This document shows, piece by piece, positions 17,546 through 25,953 of a stretch of 64,000 bases of DNA; the stretch's first letter is position 1, and each line of letters begins with the position of its first letter. The stretch spans positions 1-64,000 of the forward strand of contig CAVQOI010000006.1 of assembly GCA_963714425.1 (NCBI GenBank), read 5' to 3'. The DNA comes from DATCYX01 sp963714425. GTDB taxonomy: Bacteria > Chloroflexota > Anaerolineae > Anaerolineales > UBA4823. A model generated the notes under the pieces. The model did not search any database and was not told the origin of the DNA. It saw only the letters and a list, made by a program, of their open reading frames with translations. The translations under genes were made by a program, and so were the position numbers.

Positions 17546-18916
17546 TCAATCTGTGGCTGCCTTGGCGGCGCGGGCAGCCAGCTCCGAGCGCACCTGGGCA
17601 TGCCGGTCTCGGCTGAGCGGATAACGCAGTGCAAAGAGGATGCCTGCGCACAGCAATACGGCAGGCACGGGACCCATCAACATCCGGATGGCGGTCACTG
17701 CGCTGGGCGTCTGCACGGCGGCATTAGATACATAGCCTGTCCACTCTAACACCAGCAGGATCAGGGGCAGCGAGATGGATGAGGCGACTTTGCGGAAGAG
17801 AGTCACAAGGCTGTAGAATACCCCCTCGTGGCGCTCACCGGTCACCAGCTCGTCCCACTCGATTGCGTCGGGAATCATCGACCATGGCAGGACGTGCACT
17901 GCTCCCACGCCTACACCCGCCAAAGCCGCCAGAGTGAAGACAATCGGCAGCCCCCAGGACGGGCTGATGATGATCAAGATAATCATGACCGAGGAGAGGA
18001 AGACCATACCGGCGATATAAGCCAAGCGTTTGTCCCAGCGCCGCGACGTCCGCTCCCAGAAGGGAAGGGTGACCAGGGCGGCGATGAACACCGTGCCAGC
18101 AACCAGGTCGGATTCCGCCTCCAGGTTCATGCGATATTTCAGGAAGAACAGCAGCATAGCCTGGATGATCTCGATGGCGGTCCAGGTGAACAGGAAGATG
18201 CCTGAAGCAAATACAAACGGGCGGTTGCGCGCAGCCGCCTTAAGCGAGTCCCGTAATTTGGGCTGGACGCGTTGGGTGTAATCGGTTCGCTCGCGGGTAC
18301 CCAAAAATGTGAGCAATAGCGGCAAGGCGCTGGCTAAGCCAAATAGACCTCCCACCAGAGTAACCCGGGACGCATTCTCAGGGCGCATGCTGCCGATAAT
18401 CATCAGGGGTACGGTGAAGGCGATCAGCCCGCCCAGGATCGAGAAGGCCATGCGGTAGCTGGTGAGAGATGTGCGCTCGTCGTAATCGGGAGTAAGCTCG
18501 GGGGTCAACGCGAAATAGGGCATGTACACGAAAGTGGCGCTGGCATCGTAGAACAGGTAGGCTACAGAGTAATAAGCAGCCAGCAAGAAGGGGCTCTGGA
18601 CAGGAGGTATCCACCACAAAGCAGCGAAAGCCAGTGCAAATGGCAGGAAGCCAAAGAGCAGGTAAGGACGGCGCCGTCCCCAGCGCGAGCGTGTGCGGTC
18701 GGTCAGGTGACCAATGAGCGGGTCGTTGATCCAGTCCCAGCTGCGCCCAACGAAGACCGCAATGGCGGCAATGCCTGGTGCCAGCCCGACCACGTCAGTG
18801 AGGAAGATGGCAAAGAGCACACCGATGGCGGTATCTGTAAAGGAAAAACCGAAATCGCCGGCGCCATACAGGAGCTTAGTCAGCCTGGGCAAGCGCTCAT
18901 TGGGTGCAGTGGTCAT
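17546..18916 (-). CDS. GPH-family sugar:cation symporter (MFS)
   Basis: 456-aa, twelve-helix major facilitator of the glycoside-pentoside-hexuronide group (MelB-like). Features are the N-terminal LTKLLYGAGDFGFSFTDTAI, WDWINDPLIGHLTDRTRSRW (the conserved helix 2-3 loop with the Asp of cation binding), the central FVYMPYFALTPELTPDYDER segment, and the C-terminal half with VLPWSMIPDAIEWDELVTG. It imports a glycoside with a cation; the substrate cannot be told. No glycosidase gene is adjacent. Start has AGAGG upstream. Confidence 0.87.
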   Translation of the reverse strand: MTTAPNERLPRLTKLLYGAGDFGFSFTDTAIGVLFAIFLTDVVGLAPGIAAIAVFVGRSWDWINDPLIGHLTDRTRSRWGRRRPYLLFGFLPFALAFAALWWIPPVQSPFLLAAYYSVAYLFYDASATFVYMPYFALTPELTPDYDERTSLTSYRMAFSILGGLIAFTVPLMIIGSMRPENASRVTLVGGLFGLASALPLLLTFLGTRERTDYTQRVQPKLRDSLKAAARNRPFVFASGIFLFTWTAIEIIQAMLLFFLKYRMNLEAESDLVAGTVFIAALVTLPFWERTSRRWDKRLAYIAGMVFLSSVMIILIIISPSWGLPIVFTLAALAGVGVGAVHVLPWSMIPDAIEWDELVTGERHEGVFYSLVTLFRKVASSISLPLILLVLEWTGYVSNAAVQTPSAVTAIRMLMGPVPAVLLCAGILFALRYPLSRDRHAQVRSELAARAAKAATD

Positions 18917-18932
18917 AAGGAAGTGACCTCTT

Positions 18933-20051
18933 TCAAAGCTGGCGCATGTAGCTGCGGTGGCGTTTGTACCAGGTCACACCGATGGCTTCCATATCCGAGA
19001 AGCTCGCGACGTTAGCCTCATTCACCTGGACGATATCCACGTGCTCAAAACCAAACTCGCGGATGCTGCGAGACAGCTCAGCGTAGAGCACAGTATTAGC
19101 GCCCAGCCCCTGGTAGGATGGCAGTAAACCAACTCCATTGACATTAACCCAACGCGTGCGTTTTCGTTCCTGTAGCAGGTAGAGCCACCCCAGGGGGAAC
19201 AAGCGCCCGTGGGCGCGCTGCAAGCCGGCTGAGATATCCGGGTAAGCGAAGATGAAGCCAATCACCTCATCAGCCTTCATCACCAGCTTAATCAGGCGCG
19301 GGTGGGTGATGCCTATGAGCGTGTTAGCGATGATTTGCATCTCTTCCTGGCTGGGCGGGTAAAAGGTGTGGGTGTTGGCGAATGCCTGGCGGTGAACAGG
19401 TATGAGGCGTGGGATCCATTGGCGCATCTCGGCTTTGGAGGAAAACGTCTTTACCCACAGGCCCCGGCGTTCTACGACCCGCGCAGCAATGCGCTGCAAG
19501 CGTTCTGGCAGGATGTGATCGCCGCGGGCGTAGCCGGAGAGGTGGTCCGTGTCTTTCTCGAAACCTGCCTGGCAGATGAGGTGGTTGTAATAGGGGAAGT
19601 TGTAGGGCACGCCCAGAGCCGGGCGGTGCTCGAAGCCCTCCACCAGCACCCCACCCCCATCGGTGCCGATCAGTCCGCGCGGCCCAATGATGCGCTCCAG
19701 GCCGCGCTGGCGCGCCCACTCGAAGGCAGCCTCAAAGAGCAGCGAGGCCACCTGCGAGTCATCCACGCTTTCGAAGAAACCGAAGAAGGCGGTGCGCGTC
19801 TTCCGGTAATCGTTGGCGCGGCGGTTCTCAATTGCGGCGATGCGCCCGATAACCTGTCCTTCGCTTTCCACGACGAAGAACCCGGCTTCGGAATGCTGGT
19901 AGAAGGGATGCACCTGGGGGTCGAGTGCCTCCCGGGCTTCAGCGAGCAGCGGTGGGACCCACAGGCGATTCTGCCGGTACAGGCGGAATGGACACTCGAC
20001 AAAACCCCGCACGTCAGCGCCTTTCAGCAGATCGATGGGGCGTACGCGCAT
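18933..20051 (-). CDS. GNAT-like acyltransferase with double GNAT fold
   Basis: 372 aa from ATG 20051, which has GGAGG four bases upstream; an upstream in-frame ATG lacks such a signal and would cross a terminator. The N-terminal half has GQVIGRIAAIENRRAND, and the C-terminal half has the acetyl-CoA loop region VNGVGLLPSYQGLGANTVLY. The combination resembles the large uncharacterised N-acetyltransferase family found across Bacteria, often near lipid or sphingolipid genes. Catalytic specificity unknown. Not obviously coupled to the symporter gene 17 bases downstream, although transcription may continue into it. Confidence 0.7.
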   Translation of the reverse strand: MRVRPIDLLKGADVRGFVECPFRLYRQNRLWVPPLLAEAREALDPQVHPFYQHSEAGFFVVESEGQVIGRIAAIENRRANDYRKTRTAFFGFFESVDDSQVASLLFEAAFEWARQRGLERIIGPRGLIGTDGGGVLVEGFEHRPALGVPYNFPYYNHLICQAGFEKDTDHLSGYARGDHILPERLQRIAARVVERRGLWVKTFSSKAEMRQWIPRLIPVHRQAFANTHTFYPPSQEEMQIIANTLIGITHPRLIKLVMKADEVIGFIFAYPDISAGLQRAHGRLFPLGWLYLLQERKRTRWVNVNGVGLLPSYQGLGANTVLYAELSRSIREFGFEHVDIVQVNEANVASFSDMEAIGVTWYKRHRSYMRQL

Positions 20052-20061
20052 GCTACCTCCA

Positions 20062-20108
20062 TAATAAAAAGTGGGATTTCCTGGGGAGACACATCCTGGA
20101 AATCCCAC
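20062..20108 (-). terminator. Terminator downstream of the LysM gene
   Basis: On the minus strand, perfect 11-bp arms (GTGGGATTTCC/GGAAATCCCAC) are followed by TTTTTATTA. It lies between the LysM stop (20144) and the next start (20051), so it separates the two transcription units. Confidence 0.88.
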
Positions 20109-20143
20109 GTCTATTCGGTGTATGCACCGGTCAGTCGTATAGC

Positions 20144-20728
20144 CTAACGGTAGAACCTCTGGCACTCGACTTTATCTGTGAACGAGTTCTTGGCGCAGAC
20201 CTCAAGGTACTCGCCATCCCACAGCGCGCGAGGCAGTTTCAAGGTGGCGGTAGCATTGCCATTTTTGTCGGTATTGACGCGCGCAAACTTAAACCACTCG
20301 TCGTTGGCGCGGTGGTATTTCCTGGCTTTGATGATGTAGTTGGACTTCTTCTTTACGTCGGTGAGCTTGATGGCAACGAGGTTATCTGTGAAAGTAGCAC
20401 TAATGCCTTGGCTCGCTGTTGTCGTCGTCGAAGTTGTGGTAGTCGTGGATGGGGCGACGCCAGGGATGCATAGCTGCTGGCCTACAAAGATCGGGTAGGG
20501 CTCCTTGAGGTTGTTGGCAGCCGCCAGCTCAAGGATGCTGATATCATAAGTGACTGAGACGCTGCTCAGTGTGTCTCCAGATTGCACGGTGTAATATCTG
20601 GCGCAGGTGCCCGTCTGGGCCAGGACGGTTGCCGGGAGGGCAGCCGCCAGAAGCGCCAGCACCAGCAGCAGGCTGATGGCTATCAAGCTGAGCCTGCGGG
20701 GGGAGAGAGAAATCGATAGGTCTTTCAT
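20144..20728 (-). CDS. Secreted LysM-domain protein
   Basis: 194 aa. The start is ATG 20728 with GGAG eight bases upstream. A Sec signal peptide (hydrophobic core LIAISLLLVLALLAAALPAT, cleavage near VLAQ) is followed by one LysM domain (YYTVQSGDTLSSVSVTYDIS to IFVGQQLCIPG) that binds peptidoglycan-type glycans. A Thr/Ser linker then leads to a C-terminal domain of about 85 residues of predicted beta structure. Likely a cell-surface or wall-associated protein. It has its own terminator. Confidence 0.87.
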   Translation of the reverse strand: MKDLSISLSPRRLSLIAISLLLVLALLAAALPATVLAQTGTCARYYTVQSGDTLSSVSVTYDISILELAAANNLKEPYPIFVGQQLCIPGVAPSTTTTTSTTTTASQGISATFTDNLVAIKLTDVKKKSNYIIKARKYHRANDEWFKFARVNTDKNGNATATLKLPRALWDGEYLEVCAKNSFTDKVECQRFYR

Positions 20729-20900
20729 TTGTGTACTCCTTTTAAACTTGGGGCATTTTACCACAGATAAGGGGCTTTTTTGGGGATTCAGGTTATGCAC
20801 AAATTAAGCGTTAGCACGTTTGCGCGTTAGAACGTTAGAGAAATGATCCGAAAATTGGGTGTACGCAGGGGGCGTGAGTAGATACAACCAGGAAATTGTT

Positions 20901-22158
20901 CTAACGTTTCAACGCGAGAGCGTTGAGCAAAGGCAGGGTCATCAGGTTCGTGACCAGGGCGACGACCACGATGATGGTGAACGTAACCGGGGTGATGATG
21001 CGCAGCTGCAAGCCCACCAATCCCACAACCAGCACCAACAAGCCGCGCGTATTGAACAGCGCTCCCATCACCAACGCTTCACGCCAGTTTAACCCGGTAG
21101 CGGCGGCGGGCAGCGCTGCCAGGAATTTGCCTCCAATCGCCGCTAATAACACCAGCCCGAACACCGGCAGCGTCTCGTGGGGTGAGCAGCTTGAGGTCAG
21201 CCGAGAAGCCTGCCATGGCGAAGAACACCGGCAGCAATAGGATCATGGCAACGTCGCGCACCCGGGCTGCCACCCCCCGGCGAAAGTCAGTATCGGCAGG
21301 TAGCAAGAAGCCCCAGGCGAAGCCCCCCACCAGGGCGTTGATGCCGATCAGATGGGCCACCAATCCATACAGCAACATCCCGGCGAAGAGCAGCGCCATG
21401 CTGTTCCCCGAGACTATCCCGGCAGCCACATCGCCTTTCAGGGCGCTAGCGAGCCAGGGGCGAACCACCCAGGCGGAGACCGCCACGAACACCAGCGTCC
21501 AGACCACTTTGATAGCAAAGTCGTTGAAGCCGCTGGCGGCAGCCACGGCGGCGGCGAAAGCGATATAGGTGAACATCAGCACCGAGATCAGCCCGGCAGT
21601 GGCGACGCTAACCGCTCCGAGGGGCGTGTTGAGCTCGCCGCGCTCCATCAAGATGTGCGCCATCACCGGAAAGGCAGTCACCGAGAGGGCTGCGCCCAGG
21701 AACAGGGCAAATGGCAGCAGCGCCTGCCCTTGAGCACCGGCGTAGGTTGAGGTATGCATCGCCGCTGCCACCGGGAATCCCAACAGCGCCGGCACCCCCA
21801 CAGAAAGCAGCGCCAGCAACCCCGCCTGGCGCATGCGTCCCCGCACCTGGGAGGCATCATATTCAACTCCCGCCAGAAACATGAACAGGATCAAGCCCAG
21901 CATGGAGATCAGGTTGAGGATCGGGCGCACAGGCATGGGCGTAATCAGCAGGGAGAGCTCATCGCCCAACAGGGTCGGACCCAGCAAGATGCCCGCCAGG
22001 ATTTCGCCCACCACGCGCGGCTGCCCCAGGCGTGCCGCCAGGTTGCCCAGCAGGCGCGCCAGGCTCACGATCAGGAACAGGTCGAACATGGCGAAGGCCA
22101 TCAGCCCCGCCCCTCCCTGCCCTGCCAAAGATTTCAGTGCTTCCAACCATTCCAACAT
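20901..22158 (-). CDS. CPA2-type cation:proton antiporter (frameshifted)
   Basis: About 419 aa once the frame is restored. It is a Kef/Nha-type antiporter with 12 or more helices. The segments GQPRVVGEILAGILLGPTLL, MLGLILFMFLAGVEYDASQV and ALSVTAFPVMAHIL are family signatures. The reading frame breaks in a run of four G at 21179-21182 (plus strand). Dropping one base joins KLLT to HETLPVFGLVLLAAIGGKFL and restores the last three helices, including WREALVMGALFNTRGLLVLV. No TrkA-N regulatory domain follows. It lies directly downstream of a second, intact antiporter gene. Confidence 0.82.
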
Positions 22159-22187
22159 ATGCGCTTTGTTTCCCGTGAAAAACCTAT

Positions 22188-22232
22188 TTCCGATCAGGAA
22201 TGCGGCGCACAGCGCCGCATTCCTGATCGGAA
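22188..22232. repeat. Perfect 21-bp inverted repeat with 3-base loop
   Basis: Arms of 21 bases (starting TTCCGATCAGG) pair without mismatch around the loop ACA. It lies between the two antiporter genes. On the minus strand it is followed by AAATAGGTTTTT, so it may act as a terminator of the 22281-23708 gene, but the T-run is displaced. Confidence 0.85.
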
Positions 22233-22235
22233 TTC

Positions 22236-22276
22236 TTCTCCCCCTTCCCCCGGGGAAGGGGGAGGGGGGATGGGGT
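22236..22276. repeat. C/G-rich intergenic hairpin repeat
   Basis: CCCCCTTCCCCCGGGGAAGG, followed by GGGAGGGGGGATGGGG. A near-identical element lies at 47759-47798, so this is a dispersed repeat. Function unknown. Confidence 0.7.
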
Positions 22277-22280
22277 AAAA

Positions 22281-23708
22281 TCAAAACAAATCGGTCCCCG
22301 CCCCCTCCGCCTCGACGCCTGCTGGCTCGTATGGGCGCGGCACCAACCGCCTAAAATAAATCCACTCCAGCAGCGGGGCAGTCATAAAAGTAGTCACCAG
22401 CGCCATCAGCACCAGCATGGTGAACAAAGTCGGAGAGATCACACCGATATCCAGGCCCACGTTCAGCAGAACCAGCTCCATCAAGCCGCGCGTATTCATT
22501 AATACACCCAGGGCGCTGGCTTCACGCCAGGGCATACCGCTCAGGCGCGCCGCTAGGGCTGAGCCTCCGAACTTGCCCAGGATCGCCACCAGGATGATCA
22601 GCAGGCAATACAGCCACATTTGCGCCCCGCTCACCAGCCCGATGCTGGTGCGCAGCCCGGTGAAGGCGAAGAATAGCGGCAGCAGAAGCACCACGGCGGC
22701 GTCGTTCAGCTTATTGGTCAGCGCGTGGACGAATGGCGGGTGCTTGGGCATGATGGCCCCGATCAGGAATGCGCCGAATAAGGCATGGATGCCCAGCAGC
22801 TCGGTTGCCCAGCTGGATGCCAGCAGCAGCAGCAAGACCATCGCCATCATGTTTTGGGTCAGCATGCCCCGCTTCTCGTACATGCCTTCCAGCCGCCACA
22901 GCCAGCGGCGGGCGACGAACAGCATGATGACGATGTAAGCCAATACCCCAATCAGGATCAGCCAGATGGAGTGCGCGGCTTCGCTCGAGCGCACCAGCAG
23001 CACCAGGAAAGCCAGGATGCACCAGCCAGCCACATCATTCACCGCAGCCACGGCAATGCTCACCGAGCCGAGCTGTGTATTGAGCAGCTTGCGCTCGGTG
23101 AGGATGCGTGCCAGTACGGGGAAGGCAGTGATGCTCAGCGCCGTGCCCATGAACAGGGCGAAGGTGGCGAAAGGCACGTTGGCGGTCGAGAGGCGCGGGT
23201 ACAGGTACAACGCCAGCAGGACGCCTAATATGAAGGGGGCGAAGATGCTGGCGTGACCGGTCGCAATGGCGACGCCGCCGCGGCCGCGCATCATCTTGGG
23301 GTCAAGCTCCAGCCCCACCAGGAACATAAACAGCAGCAGACCAATCTGGCTGAGCACGTTGATGAAGCCCAGGCTTTCAACCGGGAAGAGGGCGTTATAC
23401 GCGCCCGGCGCGGCCCAGCCCAGCAGTGACGGTCCCAACAGGATGCCCGCCAGCATCTCGCCCATCACCTGGGGCTGGTGGATCTTGCGAAACAGCCAGC
23501 CCACCAGGCGGGCGGCAAATAAGATAGCGCCGATCTGGGCGAAGAGCAGCGGCAGGCGCAGTGCGCCCTCGGGCTGCTGGCTGCCCTGGGCCTCCGCAAC
23601 TACATTCGTGCCTGCCGGCGCGCGCAGGTCGCCTCCCAGTTGCAGCAGCCCCCAGATAAGCAAGATAGACGCCGCCGCCATCAATGTGAATTTAAGCACC
23701 GTTCTCAT
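22281..23708 (-). CDS. CPA2-type cation:proton antiporter
   Basis: 475 aa from ATG 23708; a GTG at 23753 is an alternative. The N-terminal helix MRTVLKFTLMAAASILLIWG may be a signal-anchor. A short periplasmic segment follows, then the antiporter core: IHQPQVMGEMLAGILLGPSL, SQIGLLLFMFLVGLELDPKM, ALSITAFPVLARILTER, and MNTRGLMELVLLNVGLDIGV near the C-terminus. It is predicted to exchange Na+ or K+ for protons; the ion cannot be told. It shares fold and gene order with the frameshifted antiporter just downstream, which suggests a tandem duplication or a two-gene unit. Confidence 0.88.
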   Translation of the reverse strand: MRTVLKFTLMAAASILLIWGLLQLGGDLRAPAGTNVVAEAQGSQQPEGALRLPLLFAQIGAILFAARLVGWLFRKIHQPQVMGEMLAGILLGPSLLGWAAPGAYNALFPVESLGFINVLSQIGLLLFMFLVGLELDPKMMRGRGGVAIATGHASIFAPFILGVLLALYLYPRLSTANVPFATFALFMGTALSITAFPVLARILTERKLLNTQLGSVSIAVAAVNDVAGWCILAFLVLLVRSSEAAHSIWLILIGVLAYIVIMLFVARRWLWRLEGMYEKRGMLTQNMMAMVLLLLLASSWATELLGIHALFGAFLIGAIMPKHPPFVHALTNKLNDAAVVLLLPLFFAFTGLRTSIGLVSGAQMWLYCLLIILVAILGKFGGSALAARLSGMPWREASALGVLMNTRGLMELVLLNVGLDIGVISPTLFTMLVLMALVTTFMTAPLLEWIYFRRLVPRPYEPAGVEAEGAGTDLF

Positions 23709-24073
23709 AAAAGGATGTTCTCTTTGTTCGTGCGCGTTGTAGTTTGTTTCCACCCAAAGGTCAGAGCTTGTTTAGAATTCGGCTGATTATACTGGATAAA
23801 AATGATCCGAACAATAGGAAGAAAGACATGCTGCACGGCTTTCTCAAATCCGCGTCCGGTATTCCCCTCACCCCTGCCCCTGTCCGCCGGCTGAGCCACT
23901 TGCGGGTATCCGACCCGCCTACGAGGTCTGTTCACCCGGGCATGACAAAGAGCACTTGAATCGCTCGGCATTTTTTGCTAAGATAGGTCATGGTCATTTT
24001 TGGGGAGGGCTCCTGGGTCCGTGAAGTTCACTACTTGTTTTACAACGCCGACCTGACCGAAGGAACTGTTGTA
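23709..24073. other. Gene-free region upstream of antiporter and transposase relic
   Basis: 365 bases without a convincing gene. It contains the C-rich element CCCCTCACCCCTGCCC at about 23874 (third copy of the family) and AT-rich DNA near 23770-23830 that may hold the minus-strand antiporter promoter. A minus-strand open frame here has no family features and high Arg content, and I do not call it. Confidence 0.45.
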
Positions 24074-24101
24074 TGGTGCGGTTTTACCGCACCATTTTTT
24101 T
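24074..24101. repeat. REP-like hairpin upstream of transposase relic 1
   Basis: Perfect 9-bp arms TGGTGCGGT/ACCGCACCA with a TTT loop, followed by seven T on the plus strand. It is duplicated at 25289-25313 in the same position relative to a transposase start. It could also work as a terminator. Confidence 0.75.
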
Positions 24102-24122
24102 CTCCAAATATAATATCAAGAT

Positions 24123-24470
24123 ATGCCTGAATATCGTCGATTATTTATCGTGGGCGGCACATACTTTTTCACTGTGGTTTCCTACCACCGCCTGCCCATA
24201 TTGACATCTTCTCAAGCCAGATCATTGTTACGCGCTGCTTGGGAGAATGTCCGCCAACGATTCTCTTTCAGCATTGATTTCGTTTGCCTGCTGCCTGACC
24301 AAACCCTGCGCTTGGGGAGGATATGGGCAGGATGGGCTGTAGGGAGTGAAGGTTGGTGTGGTCGCAGACCACACCCTACGACTACTACGCAGAGGATGGG
24401 CTTTACCACCAGGTTACGAGAATGGTGATTGGGAAAAGATCAAGAAACTTCAATCGCCCCCACCCCGGGC
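24123..24470 (+). pseudogene. Decayed REP-associated tyrosine transposase (Y1/RAYT), copy 1
   Basis: The N-terminus is intact and typical (MPEYRRLFIVGGTYFFTVVS, then RQRFSFSIDFVCLLPD). The expected His-x-His that follows LLPD in this family is absent. Most of the middle is replaced by unrelated sequence containing a hairpin (GGTGTGGTC GCA GACCACACC, about 24353-24373). A C-terminal fragment like GYENGDWEK is recognisable near 24412-24440. Not functional. Confidence 0.75.
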
Positions 24471-24514
24471 TGAATGATCGATAGCTGATATTGAAATTCT
24501 GAGGTGATGAACCC

Positions 24515-25261
24515 ATGTCCAAGCGAGTCAGAAAGTGGCTTATCTGTCCCATCTTAGTGTCGCTAATCGCGAGCCTAACCTTTTCCTGCGGAATATTGGA
24601 TCCGGAGACTATGGTCTACAGTAAGAACGAATACTTCTCCATAGATCCAGGTACAATCCTGGCGGCTCTTGACCAGGGGAAAACGGATGTCTTTACTCCG
24701 CAGGATAAGACCCCTTTCGAAGCGAGCCCAACGCTAGGTACTCCTGTTCATTGGAGTACGAGCGACTATTTTCGAATAGCAGCGGCTTTGCATGAATTGC
24801 TATGGGGTGAATCTTTAGAAACCTGGCAGCTAGATAGAATGAGCTATGGTATGGATTGCGCATATCTCCATAATGGGCCGCAGGATGCAAATATAGAATT
24901 TTTCAAAGAAGCCAGAATGAACGATCGGGAATCGCGTTTTGTGAGTGAGTTAATCATTGAACCCCGGAGAAATTCGGTCGTTGGGCACATAACAAAATAT
25001 TCTCCTCAACGAGTGCGCTGGCAGGTAATTGACCAGACTGAATTTAAGATTTCATTCGAAGACGCGTTGCAAATTGCTGAACTGAATGGGGGGGCAGAAG
25101 CTCGATTGGCTGTTGAAAATGCGTGTGAGATAAGTATAATACTAAACCCAGATGAGTTTTACTATCAAGGTTGGCAAGTAGAGTACTTTAATACTGCTGG
25201 GGATACGTTGGTTCTCAACTGCATTGATCCGCTAACCGGAGAACTGAAGGGCGGAAATTAG
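24515..25261 (+). CDS. Lipoprotein of unknown function
   Basis: 248 aa with a lipoprotein signal (LVSLIASLTFSC, lipidated Cys at about 25). The body has no recognised family. The C-terminal third (FEDALQIAELNGGAEARLAV, then YYQGWQVEYFNTAGDTLVLN) has the shape of a PepSY-like unit, where a helix is followed by strands with a WxV pattern. The gene is AT-richer than the flanking housekeeping genes and is bracketed by two transposase relics, each with its hairpin. It may therefore have been acquired with them. Confidence 0.7.
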   Translation: MSKRVRKWLICPILVSLIASLTFSCGILDPETMVYSKNEYFSIDPGTILAALDQGKTDVFTPQDKTPFEASPTLGTPVHWSTSDYFRIAAALHELLWGESLETWQLDRMSYGMDCAYLHNGPQDANIEFFKEARMNDRESRFVSELIIEPRRNSVVGHITKYSPQRVRWQVIDQTEFKISFEDALQIAELNGGAEARLAVENACEISIILNPDEFYYQGWQVEYFNTAGDTLVLNCIDPLTGELKGGN

Positions 25262-25288
25262 CTTATCTGAAGCAGGGATAGTTGTAGG

Positions 25289-25313
25289 GTGCGGTTTTAT
25301 CGCACTATTTTTT
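25289..25313. repeat. REP-like hairpin upstream of transposase relic 2
   Basis: GTGCG/CGCAC arms around GTTTTAT-like sequence, then six T. It is a degenerate copy of the hairpin at 24074-24101. The flanking AATATAATATCAAGATATGC and CTATATCATTTCAAGATATG sequences are also alike, so the duplication extends to the start codon. Confidence 0.65.
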
Positions 25314-25337
25314 CATTCTCCTATATCATTTCAAGAT

Positions 25338-25580
25338 ATGCCTGAATACCGTCGATTTTTATCGAGGGCAGCACATACTTTTTCACTATGGTTTCTTACT
25401 GCATCTGGGCATTGCCGGAAGGGCGAAGCTGCCATCTGGCAGCGACGATTTTGGGAGCACACCATCCGGGATGAGGCTGATCTGAACCGGCATCGAGATA
25501 CCATCCATTACAATCCTGTGAAGCACAGATTGGTACACAGGGTGGTTGAATGGCCATTACAACATTCAACTTTCAACCAT
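25338..25580 (+). pseudogene. Decayed REP-associated tyrosine transposase (Y1/RAYT), copy 2
   Basis: MPEYRRF is followed by a frameshift (the alternative frame reads FIEGSTYFFTMVSY) and a large internal deletion. Then comes a good family C-terminus: IWQRRFWEHTIRDEADLNRH and IHYNPVKHRLVHRVVEWP. The HUH segment and catalytic Tyr region are lost in part. The open frame runs on to 25817 but family similarity ends near 25575. Confidence 0.8.
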
Positions 25581-25953
25581 CAACCTACAACTGAGAAAAA
25601 AAGGGATATTTTGGGGATATCGCCTGGAACCCCTTGCAAACCTAGAAAATATGTGCTATATATACATCATCTTCGGGGTGTCGCTCTCTGCGTAGATCCC
25701 TCCAGGCGCCGCACCCTACCAACCCACCCGGCTTCTCACCTTCGTACCAGCCGCAAAAAGAGGAATTGTTTCGAATTGAATTTTTTTCTGGAACAATTCG
25801 CGTTATTCGTTCATTAGCGGCATTCGCGTTGAGATCTCAGCGCTCTCTGCGCACTCAGCTTTTTTTCTTTTTGGAATTCGCCTTCCCGCCCCCTCCGCTC
25901 ACCATTCACTCTTCACTATTCACTTTTCACTGTTCTCCGCTCCCCGCTCCCCC
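25581..25953. other. Gene-free region with simple-sequence tracts
   Basis: 373 bases. A TTCAAC/CCATCAACC tract lies at the left end, a GC-poor middle has no coding signal, and a CACTCTTCACTATTCAC pyrimidine tract lies just before the tsaD stop. No RNA gene seen. Confidence 0.45.

Noticed and set aside
18933..20165. Start of the acyltransferase at 20165
   Set aside because: It would read through the terminator hairpin at 20062-20108; ATG 20051 has GGAGG.
23705..23971. 88-codon minus-strand open frame
   Set aside because: Arg- and Pro-rich, overlaps a C-rich repeat and the antiporter start, no Shine-Dalgarno sequence and no family features.
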